From Alloyangia pacifica (GTDB lineage: Bacteria > Pseudomonadota > Alphaproteobacteria > Rhodobacterales > Rhodobacteraceae): DNA of 64,000 nucleotides. Positions 50,083 through 59,850 of the stretch are shown here, in pieces. Position 1 is the stretch's first letter. The number at the start of each line of letters is the position of its first letter. Made by a program: the position numbers and the translations under genes. Where the stretch lies: contig NZ_JAIVKX010000004.1 of assembly GCF_020524285.1 (NCBI RefSeq), positions 310,001-374,000 of the forward strand. Reading direction: 5' to 3'. Under the pieces are notes generated by a model. The model was not told where the DNA came from, made no database searches, and saw nothing but the letters and a program-made list of their open reading frames with translations.

Positions 50083-51501
50083 ATGAAAGCTGACAATTTC
50101 CTCAAGGCGGCCCTTCTGGGGCTGGCGCTGAGCGTGACTGCCCTCCCCCCGAGCGCGCAGGCCGACAATCTGCGGGTCGTGCGGACCGGCACGGAAAGCA
50201 CGCTGAACGTGCCGATGAACCGCGCCGTGGTGGTCGAAAGCGACTCGCCCTTCGCGGAGCTCTCCATCGCCAACCCCGCGATCGCCGACATCTCGTCGCT
50301 GTCGGACCGGACCATCTACGTCCTCGGCAAGACGCCCGGCACGACGACGCTGACAATTCTCGACGAGAACGGCCGGCTGATCACCAATGTCGACGTGCGC
50401 GTCGCGGCGGATGTCACCGAGTTCAAGGAACGCCTGCGGCAGATCCTTCCGGGCGAGAACATCGAGGTGCGCACCGCCAATGACGGCATCGTGCTGTCCG
50501 GCACCGTCTCCAGCACCCAGAAGCTCGACCGTGCGCTGGACCTTGCACAGCGCTATGCACCCGAGCGGGTGTCGAACCTGATGTCGGTCGCCGGCGTGCA
50601 GCAGGTCATGCTCAAGGTGCGCTTTGCCGAGATGCAGCGCTCGGTCGCCAAGACCCTGCGCAGCTCGCTGTCGCTCAGCGGCGACCTGCTTGGCGGCGAC
50701 CTGGGGCTGAGCTCCGAAACCGGCACCTGGATCGACGGCGACAACGCCCTCGGCTCGGCGGTGGACGTCGCCGATGGCACCGAGGGTGCCGCGGTCTTCG
50801 GCTTCAACGCCGGCGGGCTCGAGGTGGGCATCCTGCTCGAGGCGCTCGAATCCAAGGGCGTGGTCCGCACGCTGGCCGAACCCAACCTGACCGCCCTTTC
50901 CGGGCAGGAGGCGAAGTTCCTCGCGGGCGGCGAATACCCCGTCCCTGTCGCGCAGGACGAAGGCACGATCTCAGTCGACTTCAAACCGTTCGGCGTCGAG
51001 CTGAACTTCATCCCGCGGGTTGTCGACGGCGACCTGATCAACCTCGAGCTGCAGGCCGCGGTCTCCTCGATCGACACCACCAACGGTGTCGACACCGACC
51101 AGATCCGCGTCGATGCCTTCCGCCGCCGCGAAACCTCGACCACCGTCGAAATGCGCGACGGCGAGAGCTTTGCCATCGCCGGCCTGCTGCAGGACGATTT
51201 CACCGACCTGAACGGTCAGGTGCCCTGGCTGGGCGACGTGCCGGTACTCGGCGCGCTGTTCCGCAGCGCCGAGTACAGCCGCCAGCAATCCGAACTGGTG
51301 ATCATCGTGACACCGCACCTGGTGACCCCGACCCGCGGCCAGGCGCTTGCCCTGCCGACCGACCGGGTGAAGCCGCCCTCCGAGCGCGACCTGTTCCTCT
51401 ATGGCCGCACCGCCGCCGAGGGCAGCCGCCCGGTGAAGGGCGCGGCCGGCGAGGTCGCCAAGCAGGATTTCAACGGCTCCTACGGCTATGTGATGGATTG
51501 A
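50083..51501 (+). CDS. cpaC: Tad/Cpa outer-membrane secretin CpaC (RcpA)
   Basis: A 472-residue secretin. Signal peptide ends at SAQA (about 27); a BON-like/N-domain (VDVRVAADVTEFKERL, GIVLSGTVSS) precedes the secretin core (VRTLAEPNLTALSGQEAKFL, VPWLGDVPVLGALFRS, ELVIIVTPHLV). It forms the pore for the pilus. I prefer ATG 50083 with AAGGCAGG upstream over an in-frame ATG at 49990. Confidence 0.95.
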   Translation: MKADNFLKAALLGLALSVTALPPSAQADNLRVVRTGTESTLNVPMNRAVVVESDSPFAELSIANPAIADISSLSDRTIYVLGKTPGTTTLTILDENGRLITNVDVRVAADVTEFKERLRQILPGENIEVRTANDGIVLSGTVSSTQKLDRALDLAQRYAPERVSNLMSVAGVQQVMLKVRFAEMQRSVAKTLRSSLSLSGDLLGGDLGLSSETGTWIDGDNALGSAVDVADGTEGAAVFGFNAGGLEVGILLEALESKGVVRTLAEPNLTALSGQEAKFLAGGEYPVPVAQDEGTISVDFKPFGVELNFIPRVVDGDLINLELQAAVSSIDTTNGVDTDQIRVDAFRRRETSTTVEMRDGESFAIAGLLQDDFTDLNGQVPWLGDVPVLGALFRSAEYSRQQSELVIIVTPHLVTPTRGQALALPTDRVKPPSERDLFLYGRTAAEGSRPVKGAAGEVAKQDFNGSYGYVMD

Positions 51502-51505
51502 CCCG

Positions 51506-52171
51506 ATGCAGGCACGCAAGCAAAACACCGGCCTTTCCATGATCCGCGCCACGGGCGCAGCCGCGGGCCTTGCCCTGCTCGCCGCCTGCTCGGCGCAGGA
51601 AAGCGGTTCGGGCGTGGATGACGGCGCCTTCGGCAACGCCACGATGACCAACACGCTGGTGATGACCGGTCAGCAAGGCTACGTGCACGACCTCTCGGCC
51701 CGCTTTGCGGCGGAAGTGCCCAGCATGGTCAACTTCGCCTTCAACAGCAGCCTGCTCGACGCTTCGGCGCAGGCTGTGCTGCGCCGCCAGGCCGACTGGA
51801 TCCGCCAGTTTCCGGAAGTGCGCTTCCGCGTCTACGGCCATACCGACCTCGTGGGCAGCAGCAGCTACAACAAGGCGCTCGGCCTGCGCCGCGCCCAGGC
51901 CGTGGTCGGCTACCTATCGACGCTCGGGATTTCCCGCAGCCGCCTCGAGGCGGTGGTATCCTTCGGCGAGACCCAGCCGCTCGTCGTCACCGAGGGCCGC
52001 GAACGCCGCAACCGGCGCACGGTGACCGAGGTTTCGGGATTCGTCGCGAACCACCCGTCGCTGCTTGATGGAAAGTATGCCGAGGTGATCTATCGCGAGT
52101 ATGTGCGCAGCGCTCAACCCGCGACTGTGCTCAGCGGAACATCACTCTCGCAAGACGGCGGCGGCTCCTAA
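51506..52171 (+). CDS. OmpA-family lipoprotein of the Tad locus
   Basis: A 221-residue lipoprotein: lipobox LLAAC (Cys28), then an OmpA/MotB domain (VYGHTDLVGSSSYNKALGLRR, about 109-129) that binds peptidoglycan. It lies in the position where cpaD (secretin pilotin) is found in other Tad loci, and may serve to anchor the secretin. Four bases separate it from cpaC. Confidence 0.82.
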   Translation: MQARKQNTGLSMIRATGAAAGLALLAACSAQESGSGVDDGAFGNATMTNTLVMTGQQGYVHDLSARFAAEVPSMVNFAFNSSLLDASAQAVLRRQADWIRQFPEVRFRVYGHTDLVGSSSYNKALGLRRAQAVVGYLSTLGISRSRLEAVVSFGETQPLVVTEGRERRNRRTVTEVSGFVANHPSLLDGKYAEVIYREYVRSAQPATVLSGTSLSQDGGGS

Positions 52172-52373
52172 CAGCCGCCCCGTCATCGTCCGACAATACC
52201 GTACAATTACGATTTTTCGGACAAAATGTTGCCCCACTTGACCGACATTTTCTGCTTCAGCGGGTCGCTCCCGGCACGACCTTCGAGTCGGGGGGACGAG
52301 CGGCGGACGTGGTGTGTGTTGTCGTGATGCGCGTCCCTGCCACCGCCCCCGCGAGAGGCAAAGGACAAGAACA

Positions 52374-53624
52374 ATGACCACCATTCCCGAGCAGCAGCCC
52401 GCCCCTGCCCCGATCCTGGCCTGCACCGTCAGCCGCGACGTGCAGACCTTCGACCTGCTCATCGAGGACATGGAAGAGCTGCTCGGCGAGGCCTGGGGGG
52501 ACCTCGGCTTCGAGGATGCGGTGACCTTCCTCGGTCAGCCCGACGCGGCCTCGCTGGAATTCATCGCCCTCGCCATCGACAGCGAAGACGAGGATAACCT
52601 TCCGCTGCTCGGCCAGGTCATCGCCGCCGCCACCGCACGCGACATCAAGGTGGTGCTGATCGCCGAGGACGTGACCCCGGCCTCGCTCCACAAGCTGCTG
52701 CGCGGCGGCGCCGACGAGTTCGCCCCCTACCCGCTGCCCGAGGGCGAGCTGGAATCGGCGGTGACGCGGCTGCGCGCCCGCGCCGAGGCCGCGCGCCTCG
52801 CGGCCATCCCCGCAGAGCCGGAGGCGCCGGTGAAGCTCAAGGGCGGCGGCGACGGCGTCCTGATCGCCGCCCAGGGCCTCTGCGGCGGCTGCGGTGCCAC
52901 GACCTTCGCGATGAATCTCGCCTGGGAACTGGCGACGGTGCGCAAGGACAGCGCCCCGCGGGTCTGCCTGATCGACCTCGGCCTGCAGTTCGGCACCATC
53001 GCCACTTACCTCGACCTGCCGCGACGCGACGCGGTCTTCGAGCTGCTGAGCGATATCCCCAACATGGACGGCGACAGCTTCGGCCAGGCCCTGCAGCGCT
53101 ACGACGACACGCTCAGCGTGCTCACCGCCCCGCCGGACCTGCTGCCGCTCGACATGCTCTCGGCCGAAGAGGTGAAGACGCTGCTCGACACCGCGCGCGA
53201 GCATTTTGACTTCGTCGTGGTCGACATGCCCACGACGATCACCCATTGGACCGAGACGGTGCTGTCCGACGCGCAGGTCTACTTCGCGCTGATCGAGCTC
53301 GACATGCGCTCTGCGCAGAATGCCCTGCGCCTGAAGCGCGCGCTGCAATCCGAGGACCTGCCCTTCGAAAAGCTGCGCTTCGCGCTGAACCGCGCGCCGA
53401 AGTTCACCGATCTGCAGGGCAAGACCCGCGCCAAGCGCATGGCCGAGGGTCTCGGCATCGAGATCGGCCTGCACCTGCCCGACGGCGGACGGCAGGTTCA
53501 GATGGGCGGCGACAATGGCCTGCCGCTGGCCAAGCAGGCGGGCAAGAACCCGCTGCGCAAGGAAATCGCCAAGCTGGCCGGCGAGCTTTACGCCATCGGC
53601 CAGTCGGATGCGGAAGCCGCGTGA
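52374..53624 (+). CDS. cpaE: Tad/Cpa localisation ATPase-like protein CpaE (TadZ)
   Basis: A 416-residue protein with an N-terminal receiver-like domain (1-135) and a ParA/MinD-like domain. The P-loop region reads AQGLCGGCGATTFAMNLAW: both lysines of the MinD-type loop are missing, as often in CpaE/TadZ, so ATP hydrolysis is doubtful. It positions the pilus machine at the pole. The ATG at 52374 follows AAAGGACAAG. The 200-base gap upstream shows no gene. Confidence 0.9.
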   Translation: MTTIPEQQPAPAPILACTVSRDVQTFDLLIEDMEELLGEAWGDLGFEDAVTFLGQPDAASLEFIALAIDSEDEDNLPLLGQVIAAATARDIKVVLIAEDVTPASLHKLLRGGADEFAPYPLPEGELESAVTRLRARAEAARLAAIPAEPEAPVKLKGGGDGVLIAAQGLCGGCGATTFAMNLAWELATVRKDSAPRVCLIDLGLQFGTIATYLDLPRRDAVFELLSDIPNMDGDSFGQALQRYDDTLSVLTAPPDLLPLDMLSAEEVKTLLDTAREHFDFVVVDMPTTITHWTETVLSDAQVYFALIELDMRSAQNALRLKRALQSEDLPFEKLRFALNRAPKFTDLQGKTRAKRMAEGLGIEIGLHLPDGGRQVQMGGDNGLPLAKQAGKNPLRKEIAKLAGELYAIGQSDAEAA

Positions 53625-53636
53625 TAGGAGCCCGCA

Positions 53637-55079
53637 ATGTTCTCGCGTTACAAGAAACCCTCCGCCAAGCCGGACACCCCTGCCCCGGTCGAGACCCCGA
53701 AGCCGCAGATGGTGCCGGTCGACACCGTGTCGCGCCCGCAGGCAACGCGGAAACCCACGCCCAAGCGCGCCGCCGAGGCCGCGCCGCAGGATCGTGAGAA
53801 GAAGCGCAAGGAGCGCATGGGCGAGCTGAAGCTCGAACTGCACCGCGCCCTGCTCGACAACCTCAACCTTGCCGCCATCGACCAGGCCAGCGAGGCGGAG
53901 CTGCGCGATGAAATCGCCGCGATCGCCACCGAGACGCTGCAGGACAAGGGCATCGTGCTGAACCGCGACGAGCGCAGCACGCTGAACCAGGAACTCTACG
54001 ACGAGGTCAAAGGGCTCGGCCCGCTCGAGGCGCTGCTCAAGGATGACACCGTCTCGGACATCCTGGTCAACGGCCCGCACCAGATCTTCGTCGAACGCAG
54101 CGGCAAGCTGCAGCTCTCCGACGTGACCTTCAAGGACGAGCGCCACCTGATGCGGATCATCGACAAGATCGTGTCGGCCGTGGGCCGCCGCGTCGATGAA
54201 TCCAATCCCTATGTCGACGCCCGTCTCGCCGACGGTTCGCGCTTCAACGCCATGGTGCCGCCGATCGCCGTCGACGGCTCGCTGGTGTCGATCCGGAAAT
54301 TCAAGAAGGACAAGCTGGGCATCGACGACCTGGTGCAGTTCGGCGCCTTCACCGAGGAGATGGCCGTCTACCTTCAGGCCGCCGTCGCCACCCGCCTCAA
54401 CATCATCGTCTCCGGCGGCACCGGCTCGGGCAAGACCACCACGCTCAACGCCCTGTCGTCCTTCATCGACGATGCCGAGCGCATCCTGACCATCGAGGAC
54501 ACCGCGGAACTGCAGCTGCAGCAGACCCACGTGGGTCGCATGGAAAGCCGCCCGCCGAACGTCGAGGGCAAGGGCGCTGTCACCCCGCGCGACTGTCTGA
54601 AGAACGCGCTGCGGATGCGCCCCGACCGCATCATCGTCGGCGAGACCCGCGGCGAGGAGGTCATCGATATGCTGCAGGCGATGAACACCGGCCACGACGG
54701 CTCGATGACCACGATCCACGCCAACAACCCGCGCGACGGCATCTCCCGTCTCGAGAACATGATCGCCATGGCCGGTGTCGAGATGCCGCTGAAAGCGATG
54801 CGCAGCCAGATTTCCTCGGCCGTGAACGTGCTCGTGCAGGCCAGCCGCCTGCAGGACGGCTCGCGCCGAATGACCTCGATCACCGAGATCACCGGCATGG
54901 AAGGCGACGTGATCTCGATGCAGGAGGTCTTCCGCTATCAGCGCGTCGGCCTCACCCCCGACAACAAGATCATCGGCCATTTCACCGCCACCGGCGTGCG
55001 CAGCCACTACTCCGAGCGCTTCCGCATGTGGGGCTACGATGTGCCGCCCTCGATCTACGAACCCTTCCGGCCGGAGTAA
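53637..55079 (+). CDS. cpaF: Tad/Cpa secretion ATPase CpaF (TadA)
   Basis: A 480-residue secretion ATPase that powers pilus extension and probably retraction. The Walker A loop is GGTGSGKTT (about 260-268), with Asp box ILTIEDTAELQ, Walker B MRPDRIIVGETRG and His box TGHDGSMTTIHANN. An approximately 55-residue Pro/Lys-rich N-terminal extension precedes the N-terminal domain. AGGAGC lies before the ATG. Confidence 0.97.
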   Translation: MFSRYKKPSAKPDTPAPVETPKPQMVPVDTVSRPQATRKPTPKRAAEAAPQDREKKRKERMGELKLELHRALLDNLNLAAIDQASEAELRDEIAAIATETLQDKGIVLNRDERSTLNQELYDEVKGLGPLEALLKDDTVSDILVNGPHQIFVERSGKLQLSDVTFKDERHLMRIIDKIVSAVGRRVDESNPYVDARLADGSRFNAMVPPIAVDGSLVSIRKFKKDKLGIDDLVQFGAFTEEMAVYLQAAVATRLNIIVSGGTGSGKTTTLNALSSFIDDAERILTIEDTAELQLQQTHVGRMESRPPNVEGKGAVTPRDCLKNALRMRPDRIIVGETRGEEVIDMLQAMNTGHDGSMTTIHANNPRDGISRLENMIAMAGVEMPLKAMRSQISSAVNVLVQASRLQDGSRRMTSITEITGMEGDVISMQEVFRYQRVGLTPDNKIIGHFTATGVRSHYSERFRMWGYDVPPSIYEPFRPE

Positions 55080-55082
55080 GCC

Positions 55083-56048
55083 ATGCTCACCGCAGAACCG
55101 ATCATCTACGGGCTGATCTTCATCGGCGTGCTGGTGCTGGTCGAGGGCGTCTACCTCGTCGCCTTCGGCAAATCGATCCGGCTCAACAACAAGGTCAACC
55201 GCCGGCTGGACATGCTGAGCAAGAACACCTCCCGCGAGGATGTTCTGGCGACGCTCCGCAAGGAGATGGACCAGCATACCAACAACCGCGGCATCCCGCT
55301 CTACTCGCTGCTGGCCGACCGGGCGCAGAAGGCGGCGCTCGCCTTCACGCCGCAGCAGCTGATCCTCATCATGATCGGCGTCAGCGTCTTTGCCTTCTTC
55401 GCGCTGACCGTCGGGACCGAGACCTCGCTGCCGGTGCGGCTGGTGATGGGCATCCTGATCGGCGTCGGCGGCGTCTACATGTGGGTCAACGGCAAGGCCA
55501 AGAAGCGTCTCGCCCTGATCGAGGAGCAACTGCCCGACGCGGTCGAACTGATGGTGCGCAGCCTGCGCGTCGGCTACCCGTTCAGCTCGGCGATCAGCAT
55601 CGTCTCCAAGGAGATCAAGGATCCGCTGGCCACCGAGTTCGGGGTGATCTCGGACGAGGCGACCTATGGCCGCGACATCGGCGAGGCGCTCAAGCACATG
55701 GCGGAACGGCTCGACATGCAGGATCTGCGCTTCCTTGCGGTGGCGGTCAGCATCCAGCAGCAGTCGGGCGGCAACCTCGCCGAGATTCTCGAGGGCCTGG
55801 CCAAGGTGATCCGCGCCCGCTTCCGGCTGTTCCGCCGGGTGAAGGCGATCACCGCCGAGGCGCAATGGTCCGGCAAGTTCCTCTCGGGTTTCCCCGTCTT
55901 CGTGCTGCTCGCGATCCAGGTGCTGGACCCGCACTACTACGACGAGGTGCTCGACCACCCGTTCTTCATCCCCGCCTGTTTCGCCGTGGCCGTCTTCCTG
56001 GTTCTGAACCTGATCGTCATGCGCATCCTGGTGAACATCAAAGTCTGA
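55083..56048 (+). CDS. tadB: Tad platform protein TadB
   Basis: A 321-residue inner-membrane protein with a type II secretion F domain (EEQLPDAVELMVRSLRVGYPF, about 147-168; AVSIQQQSGGNLAEILE, about 220-236) and about four spans. With TadC it forms the platform on which CpaF acts. Starts three bases after the cpaF stop, so co-translated. Confidence 0.93.
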   Translation: MLTAEPIIYGLIFIGVLVLVEGVYLVAFGKSIRLNNKVNRRLDMLSKNTSREDVLATLRKEMDQHTNNRGIPLYSLLADRAQKAALAFTPQQLILIMIGVSVFAFFALTVGTETSLPVRLVMGILIGVGGVYMWVNGKAKKRLALIEEQLPDAVELMVRSLRVGYPFSSAISIVSKEIKDPLATEFGVISDEATYGRDIGEALKHMAERLDMQDLRFLAVAVSIQQQSGGNLAEILEGLAKVIRARFRLFRRVKAITAEAQWSGKFLSGFPVFVLLAIQVLDPHYYDEVLDHPFFIPACFAVAVFLVLNLIVMRILVNIKV

Positions 56049-56058
56049 GGAGCATGCC

Positions 56059-57027
56059 ATGCTCGATACCCTCAACGCCCTGATCACCGCAAAGCTCGGC
56101 CCCGCCGGCCCGCTGCTGGTGGTTGCCGGCCTCGCCTTCCTGCTGATCCTCGCAAGCATCCCGCTTATGCTGCGTTCGCGTCCCGATCCCATGGACAAGC
56201 TGCGCGAGACCGCGCGGCAGAAGATGGAGAAGGACACCCGCGCCGTGCTGCGCGACACCAAGCGCAACGAGAAGCTGAACCGCTACGCGCAGTATCTTGA
56301 GCCGACCACCGAAGAGGAACTCGGCGCGGTCCGCAAGAAGCTGATGCAGGCCGGCTATCGCAGCCGCGACTCAGTGCGGCTCTACTATCTCGCGCAGATG
56401 TTGCTCGGCCTCGGCCTGCTCGCCGTGGGCTCGCTTTACTACCTGCTGGTGCTCGACACGCCCGAGACGCCGCTTACGACCAAGCTGATGTGGATGCTCG
56501 GGCCCGGCGCCGCCGGCTACCTCGCACCCAAGTACTGGATCACGCGCCGCGTCGAGGAGCGCCGCCAGCAGATCGAGGAAGGCTTCCCCGACGCGCTCGA
56601 CATGATGCTCGTCTGTGTCGAGGCGGGCCAGTCGCTGGACCAGTCGATCAACCGCGTCGCCAAAGAGCTGCACGCCTCCTATCCCGCGCTGGCCGATGAG
56701 TTCGAAATCGTCTGCCACGAGCTGAAGGCGGGCAAGGACAAGGCCAGCGTGCTTGCCGACATGGGCGACCGCTGCGGGGTGAACGATGTGTCGTCCTTCG
56801 TGATCGTGCTCAACCAGGCGGCAAGCTTCGGCACCTCGATCGCCGACGCCCTGCGAGTCTACGCCGGCGAGATGCGTGACAAAAGGGTCATGCGCGCCGA
56901 GGAAAAGGCAAACAAGCTGCCGACAAAGATGACGCTCACCACTATGATGCTGACGGTGCCCCCGTTGATGATCATCCTCGTCGGACCGTCGATCGTGGGC
57001 CTCGGCCAGTTCAGCGCCAACTTCTAG
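56059..57027 (+). CDS. tadC: Tad platform protein TadC
   Basis: A 322-residue partner of TadB with the T2SSF signature (IEEGFPDALDMMLVCVEAGQ, FVIVLNQAASFGTSIADAL) and about four spans. GAGGAG lies upstream of the ATG. Confidence 0.93.
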   Translation: MLDTLNALITAKLGPAGPLLVVAGLAFLLILASIPLMLRSRPDPMDKLRETARQKMEKDTRAVLRDTKRNEKLNRYAQYLEPTTEEELGAVRKKLMQAGYRSRDSVRLYYLAQMLLGLGLLAVGSLYYLLVLDTPETPLTTKLMWMLGPGAAGYLAPKYWITRRVEERRQQIEEGFPDALDMMLVCVEAGQSLDQSINRVAKELHASYPALADEFEIVCHELKAGKDKASVLADMGDRCGVNDVSSFVIVLNQAASFGTSIADALRVYAGEMRDKRVMRAEEKANKLPTKMTLTTMMLTVPPLMIILVGPSIVGLGQFSANF

Positions 57028-57037
57028 ACCCGGCAGA

Positions 57038-57625
57038 ATGAATCCACGTCCAGTTTGTGCCACCGTCGCCCTGCTCTGCCTGGCCGCCTGTTCCACGGGC
57101 GGCCTTGGTGGTTTCGGCGCGCCCGAGACGCTGGAGCAACAGGACGGCACGCCCTTCGCACCGACGCTCGATCCGAGCGGTCAGGAGGTGGACCAACTGC
57201 TCGTCGGGCACCGGCTGATGCAGGCGGGCGAGTCGGAGCTTGCGCTCGAGGCCTATACCCGCGCCGCGGGCACCCACGGGCTCACCGCAGAGGTGCTCAG
57301 CTCGCTCGGCTCCGCCAACCTCGCCCTCGGAAGGCTCGGGCAGGCCGAGACGTTGCTTCGCCGCGCCGTGGAGGTCGAGCCGACCTGGCCCGAGGCGTGG
57401 AACAATCTCGGCGTGGCGCTGATGAACAGTGGCCAGACATCGGAGGCCGCCGAGATTTTCCGTCGCGCCTATGCCCTCGACAACGGAGAAAGTGACGCAA
57501 TTCGCGACAATCTGCGCTTGGCGCTCGCAAAGCGCGACGATACCGGTTATGATCCGGCGCAAAATCAAGACTATAGGCTGGTCCGCCGGGGCAGCGGAAG
57601 TTTCCTTATCCGGCGCAACGACTGA
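57038..57625 (+). CDS. tadD: TPR lipoprotein TadD (first copy)
   Basis: A 195-residue lipoprotein: lipobox LAAC (Cys18), then three TPR hairpins (GESELALEAYTRAAG, GRLGQAETLLRRAVEVEP, GQTSEAAEIFRRAYALD). It is the pilotin-like Tad lipoprotein that helps the secretin assemble. A second TadD-like gene follows directly. Confidence 0.85.
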   Translation: MNPRPVCATVALLCLAACSTGGLGGFGAPETLEQQDGTPFAPTLDPSGQEVDQLLVGHRLMQAGESELALEAYTRAAGTHGLTAEVLSSLGSANLALGRLGQAETLLRRAVEVEPTWPEAWNNLGVALMNSGQTSEAAEIFRRAYALDNGESDAIRDNLRLALAKRDDTGYDPAQNQDYRLVRRGSGSFLIRRND

Positions 57626-57687
57626 GACCGCAAAAGCGGCGCAGACAGGCCAGCGCAAGAGGTAAGAGCAGCAAGAGGACGCAGGAA

Positions 57688-58548
57688 ATGCGCCACCCGA
57701 ATGTTTTGATCGCCCTCGCGGCGGGTATTCTGGCCCTGTCCGCCTGTGGCAAGGATATCGACAAGGACGCGGTGGATCGCGAATTTTCCGGCGTCAACGC
57801 CATCGACGGTGCCGGGCTGACCGAGGTCATGCTTTCCGCGGGCGATCCCGACGAGGCCGTGGCCTATTTCTCGCGCAGCGCCGAACAGGATCCCTCCCGC
57901 ATCGACTTCCAGCGCGGGCTGGCCAAATCTCTGGTGCGCGCCAAGCGTTACCCCGAGGCCACCAGCGCCTGGACCCAGGTCATCGCCCACGAGGGCTCGA
58001 CCAGCGACGACCAGGTCTCGCTCGCGGACGCGCTGATCCGCAACAACAACTGGGACCGCGCCGAGCAGGTGCTCGACGGCATCCCCCCCACCCACGAGAC
58101 CTTCCAGCGCTACCGGCTCGAAGCGATGATCGCCGACAGCCACCAGGAGTGGAAGAAGGCGGACAGCTTCTACGAGGTCGCCTCCGGGCTGACCACCAAG
58201 CCGGCCTCGGTGCTGAACAACTGGGGCTACTCCAAGCTTTCGCGCGGCGATTATGCCGATGCGGAACGGCTGTTTTCAGATGCCATCCGCCACGATCCCA
58301 AGCTCTTCACCGCCAAGAACAATCTGGTTCTGGCACGCGGCGCGCAGGGCAACTATACGCTGCCGGTGGTGCAGATGACGCAGGTCGAGCGGGCCGAGCT
58401 GCTGCAGACGCTGGGCCTTGCCGCGGTCAAGCGCGGCGACGTCGAGATCGGCAAGGGGCTGTTGCGCGACGCGCTGGAGACCCACCCGCAGCACTTCGAA
58501 GCCGCCGCCCGCGCCCTCGACGCGCTGGAAGGCCCGGTCACGAACTGA
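57688..58548 (+). CDS. TPR lipoprotein, TadD-like (second copy)
   Basis: A 286-residue lipoprotein with lipobox ALSAC (Cys20) and about five TPR units through residue 270 (PDEAVAYFSRSAEQDPSRID, GDYADAERLFSDAIRHDPKL, GDVEIGKGLLRDALETHPQH). Longer than the preceding TadD. CAGGAA precedes the ATG. Confidence 0.82.
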   Translation: MRHPNVLIALAAGILALSACGKDIDKDAVDREFSGVNAIDGAGLTEVMLSAGDPDEAVAYFSRSAEQDPSRIDFQRGLAKSLVRAKRYPEATSAWTQVIAHEGSTSDDQVSLADALIRNNNWDRAEQVLDGIPPTHETFQRYRLEAMIADSHQEWKKADSFYEVASGLTTKPASVLNNWGYSKLSRGDYADAERLFSDAIRHDPKLFTAKNNLVLARGAQGNYTLPVVQMTQVERAELLQTLGLAAVKRGDVEIGKGLLRDALETHPQHFEAAARALDALEGPVTN

Positions 58549-58558
58549 GGCGTCAGAC

Positions 58559-59068
58559 ATGTTGGTGATCTCCGCAACCGCCGCGATCTGGTTCCTGCCC
58601 CCGGTCCTGGCGGTCTGCCTCTGGGTCTGCTTCACCGACATGAAATACATGCGGATACTCAACAAGGCGGTGATCTGCCTCTTCGCGATCTTCGTGGTCG
58701 TCGGGCCCATCGTGCTGCCGCTGGACATCTACGCCTGGCGTTATCTTCAGATGCTCGCGGTGCTGGTTGCCGGGATCGCGCTCAACGCCGGCGGCGCCGT
58801 CGGCGCGGGGGATGCCAAGTTCGCCGCCGCCGCCGCGCCCTTCATCCACCTCGGGGATCTGCGTTTCGTCATGGCGCTCTTTGCCGCGACACTGCTCGCG
58901 GCCTTCACCAGCCACAGGCTGATACGCGCCACACCGCTGCGCCGGCTCGCCCCCGACTGGAAGAGCTGGGAGAGCGGAAGCCGCTTTCCCATGGGGCTGG
59001 CGCTGGCCGGCACCCTGGCGCTCTACCTGGTGCTCGGCGCGCTCTACGGCGCGGCGCCGACGCCCTAG
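58559..59068 (+). CDS. Tad prepilin peptidase (TadV/CpaA)
   Basis: A 169-residue membrane aspartic peptidase with about five spans. The catalytic aspartates are Asp27 (CFTDMKYMRILN) and Asp85 in the GAGDAK motif (82-87). It removes the leader from the Flp prepilin. Last gene of the Tad cluster. Its stop codon overlaps the stop of the opposing proC gene. Confidence 0.88.
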   Translation: MLVISATAAIWFLPPVLAVCLWVCFTDMKYMRILNKAVICLFAIFVVVGPIVLPLDIYAWRYLQMLAVLVAGIALNAGGAVGAGDAKFAAAAAPFIHLGDLRFVMALFAATLLAAFTSHRLIRATPLRRLAPDWKSWESGSRFPMGLALAGTLALYLVLGALYGAAPTP

Positions 59069-59850
59069 CCCGCGATCTCGCGCGTGCGGGCGACCGCGGC
59101 GTCGAGCCCCCTGTCCACCACGCCCTGCAACCCGGCGTCCTGCAGTGCCAGCAGCCCCGCCGCGGTGGTCCCCGCGTAGTCGACCATCTCCTGCACGTGC
59201 TGCTGCGGTGTCGGCGCCTCCTGCGCCAGCATCTCGCCCGAGGCCAGGAACAGCTGCCGCACCGCCATGTCCGCGACCTCGGGGGCAACGCCCCGCCGCG
59301 CCGCATAGTCCGCCATCGCCGCCGCAAATTGCGCGACGAAGCCTGGCACCGGGCCGGTCATCGCGGTGAAGATCTCGATCTGCGACTCGTCCGCGACCTC
59401 CGCCGCCTTGCCGCAGGCGCCCAGGAGTTCGGTCACCCGCGTGCCATCGTCGGTCGAGACCTCGCCGCACCAGGGCGAGAAGGCCAGCCGCCGCGCCGCC
59501 GCCGGACTCGACATCGCCCGCACCACGCGCGTGGCGCCCGTGTGTTCGGCGATCCGCGCCCGCGACACCCCCGCCATCACCGAGATCACCAGCGCGCCCG
59601 AGGCATCGATCCGCAGCGCCTCGAACAGCGCCGGCGGCACCGACAGAATCACCACTTCGCAGGCCGCGGCCAGCGCCTGCGCGTCGGCGGTCACCTGCAC
59701 CGCCTCGGGCAGATCGCCCCGCGCGCCCGAGCGGTTGGCGACCCACAGCGCCCCGGGAGGCACCACGCCGCTGTCCAGAAAGGCGGTCACCATACTCCGC
59801 CCCAGCATGCCCGTCCCGCCGATCACCCCGACCGTCATTCCATCCGTCAT
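59065..59850 (-). CDS. proC: Pyrroline-5-carboxylate reductase-like
   Basis: A 261-residue ProC-family reductase: GVIGGTGMLG (8-17), then VVILSVPPALFEAL, AMSSPAAARR and AMTGPVPGFVAQFAAAMADYA. It makes proline from pyrroline-5-carboxylate with NAD(P)H, though the AMSSPAA stretch departs from the usual AMPNTPA, so a paralogue acting on a related imine is possible. AGGAGA lies before the ATG at 59850. It converges on tadV with a four-base overlap inside CTAG. Confidence 0.8.
   Translation of the reverse strand: MTDGMTVGVIGGTGMLGRSMVTAFLDSGVVPPGALWVANRSGARGDLPEAVQVTADAQALAAACEVVILSVPPALFEALRIDASGALVISVMAGVSRARIAEHTGATRVVRAMSSPAAARRLAFSPWCGEVSTDDGTRVTELLGACGKAAEVADESQIEIFTAMTGPVPGFVAQFAAAMADYAARRGVAPEVADMAVRQLFLASGEMLAQEAPTPQQHVQEMVDYAGTTAAGLLALQDAGLQGVVDRGLDAAVARTREIAG

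Noticed and set aside
52257-56267. Open frame of about 1330 codons on the minus strand over the tad genes
   Set aside because: Shadow of cpaE, cpaF and tadB; composition is Gln/His/Asp/Val repeats typical of reversed GC-rich codons, with no motif.
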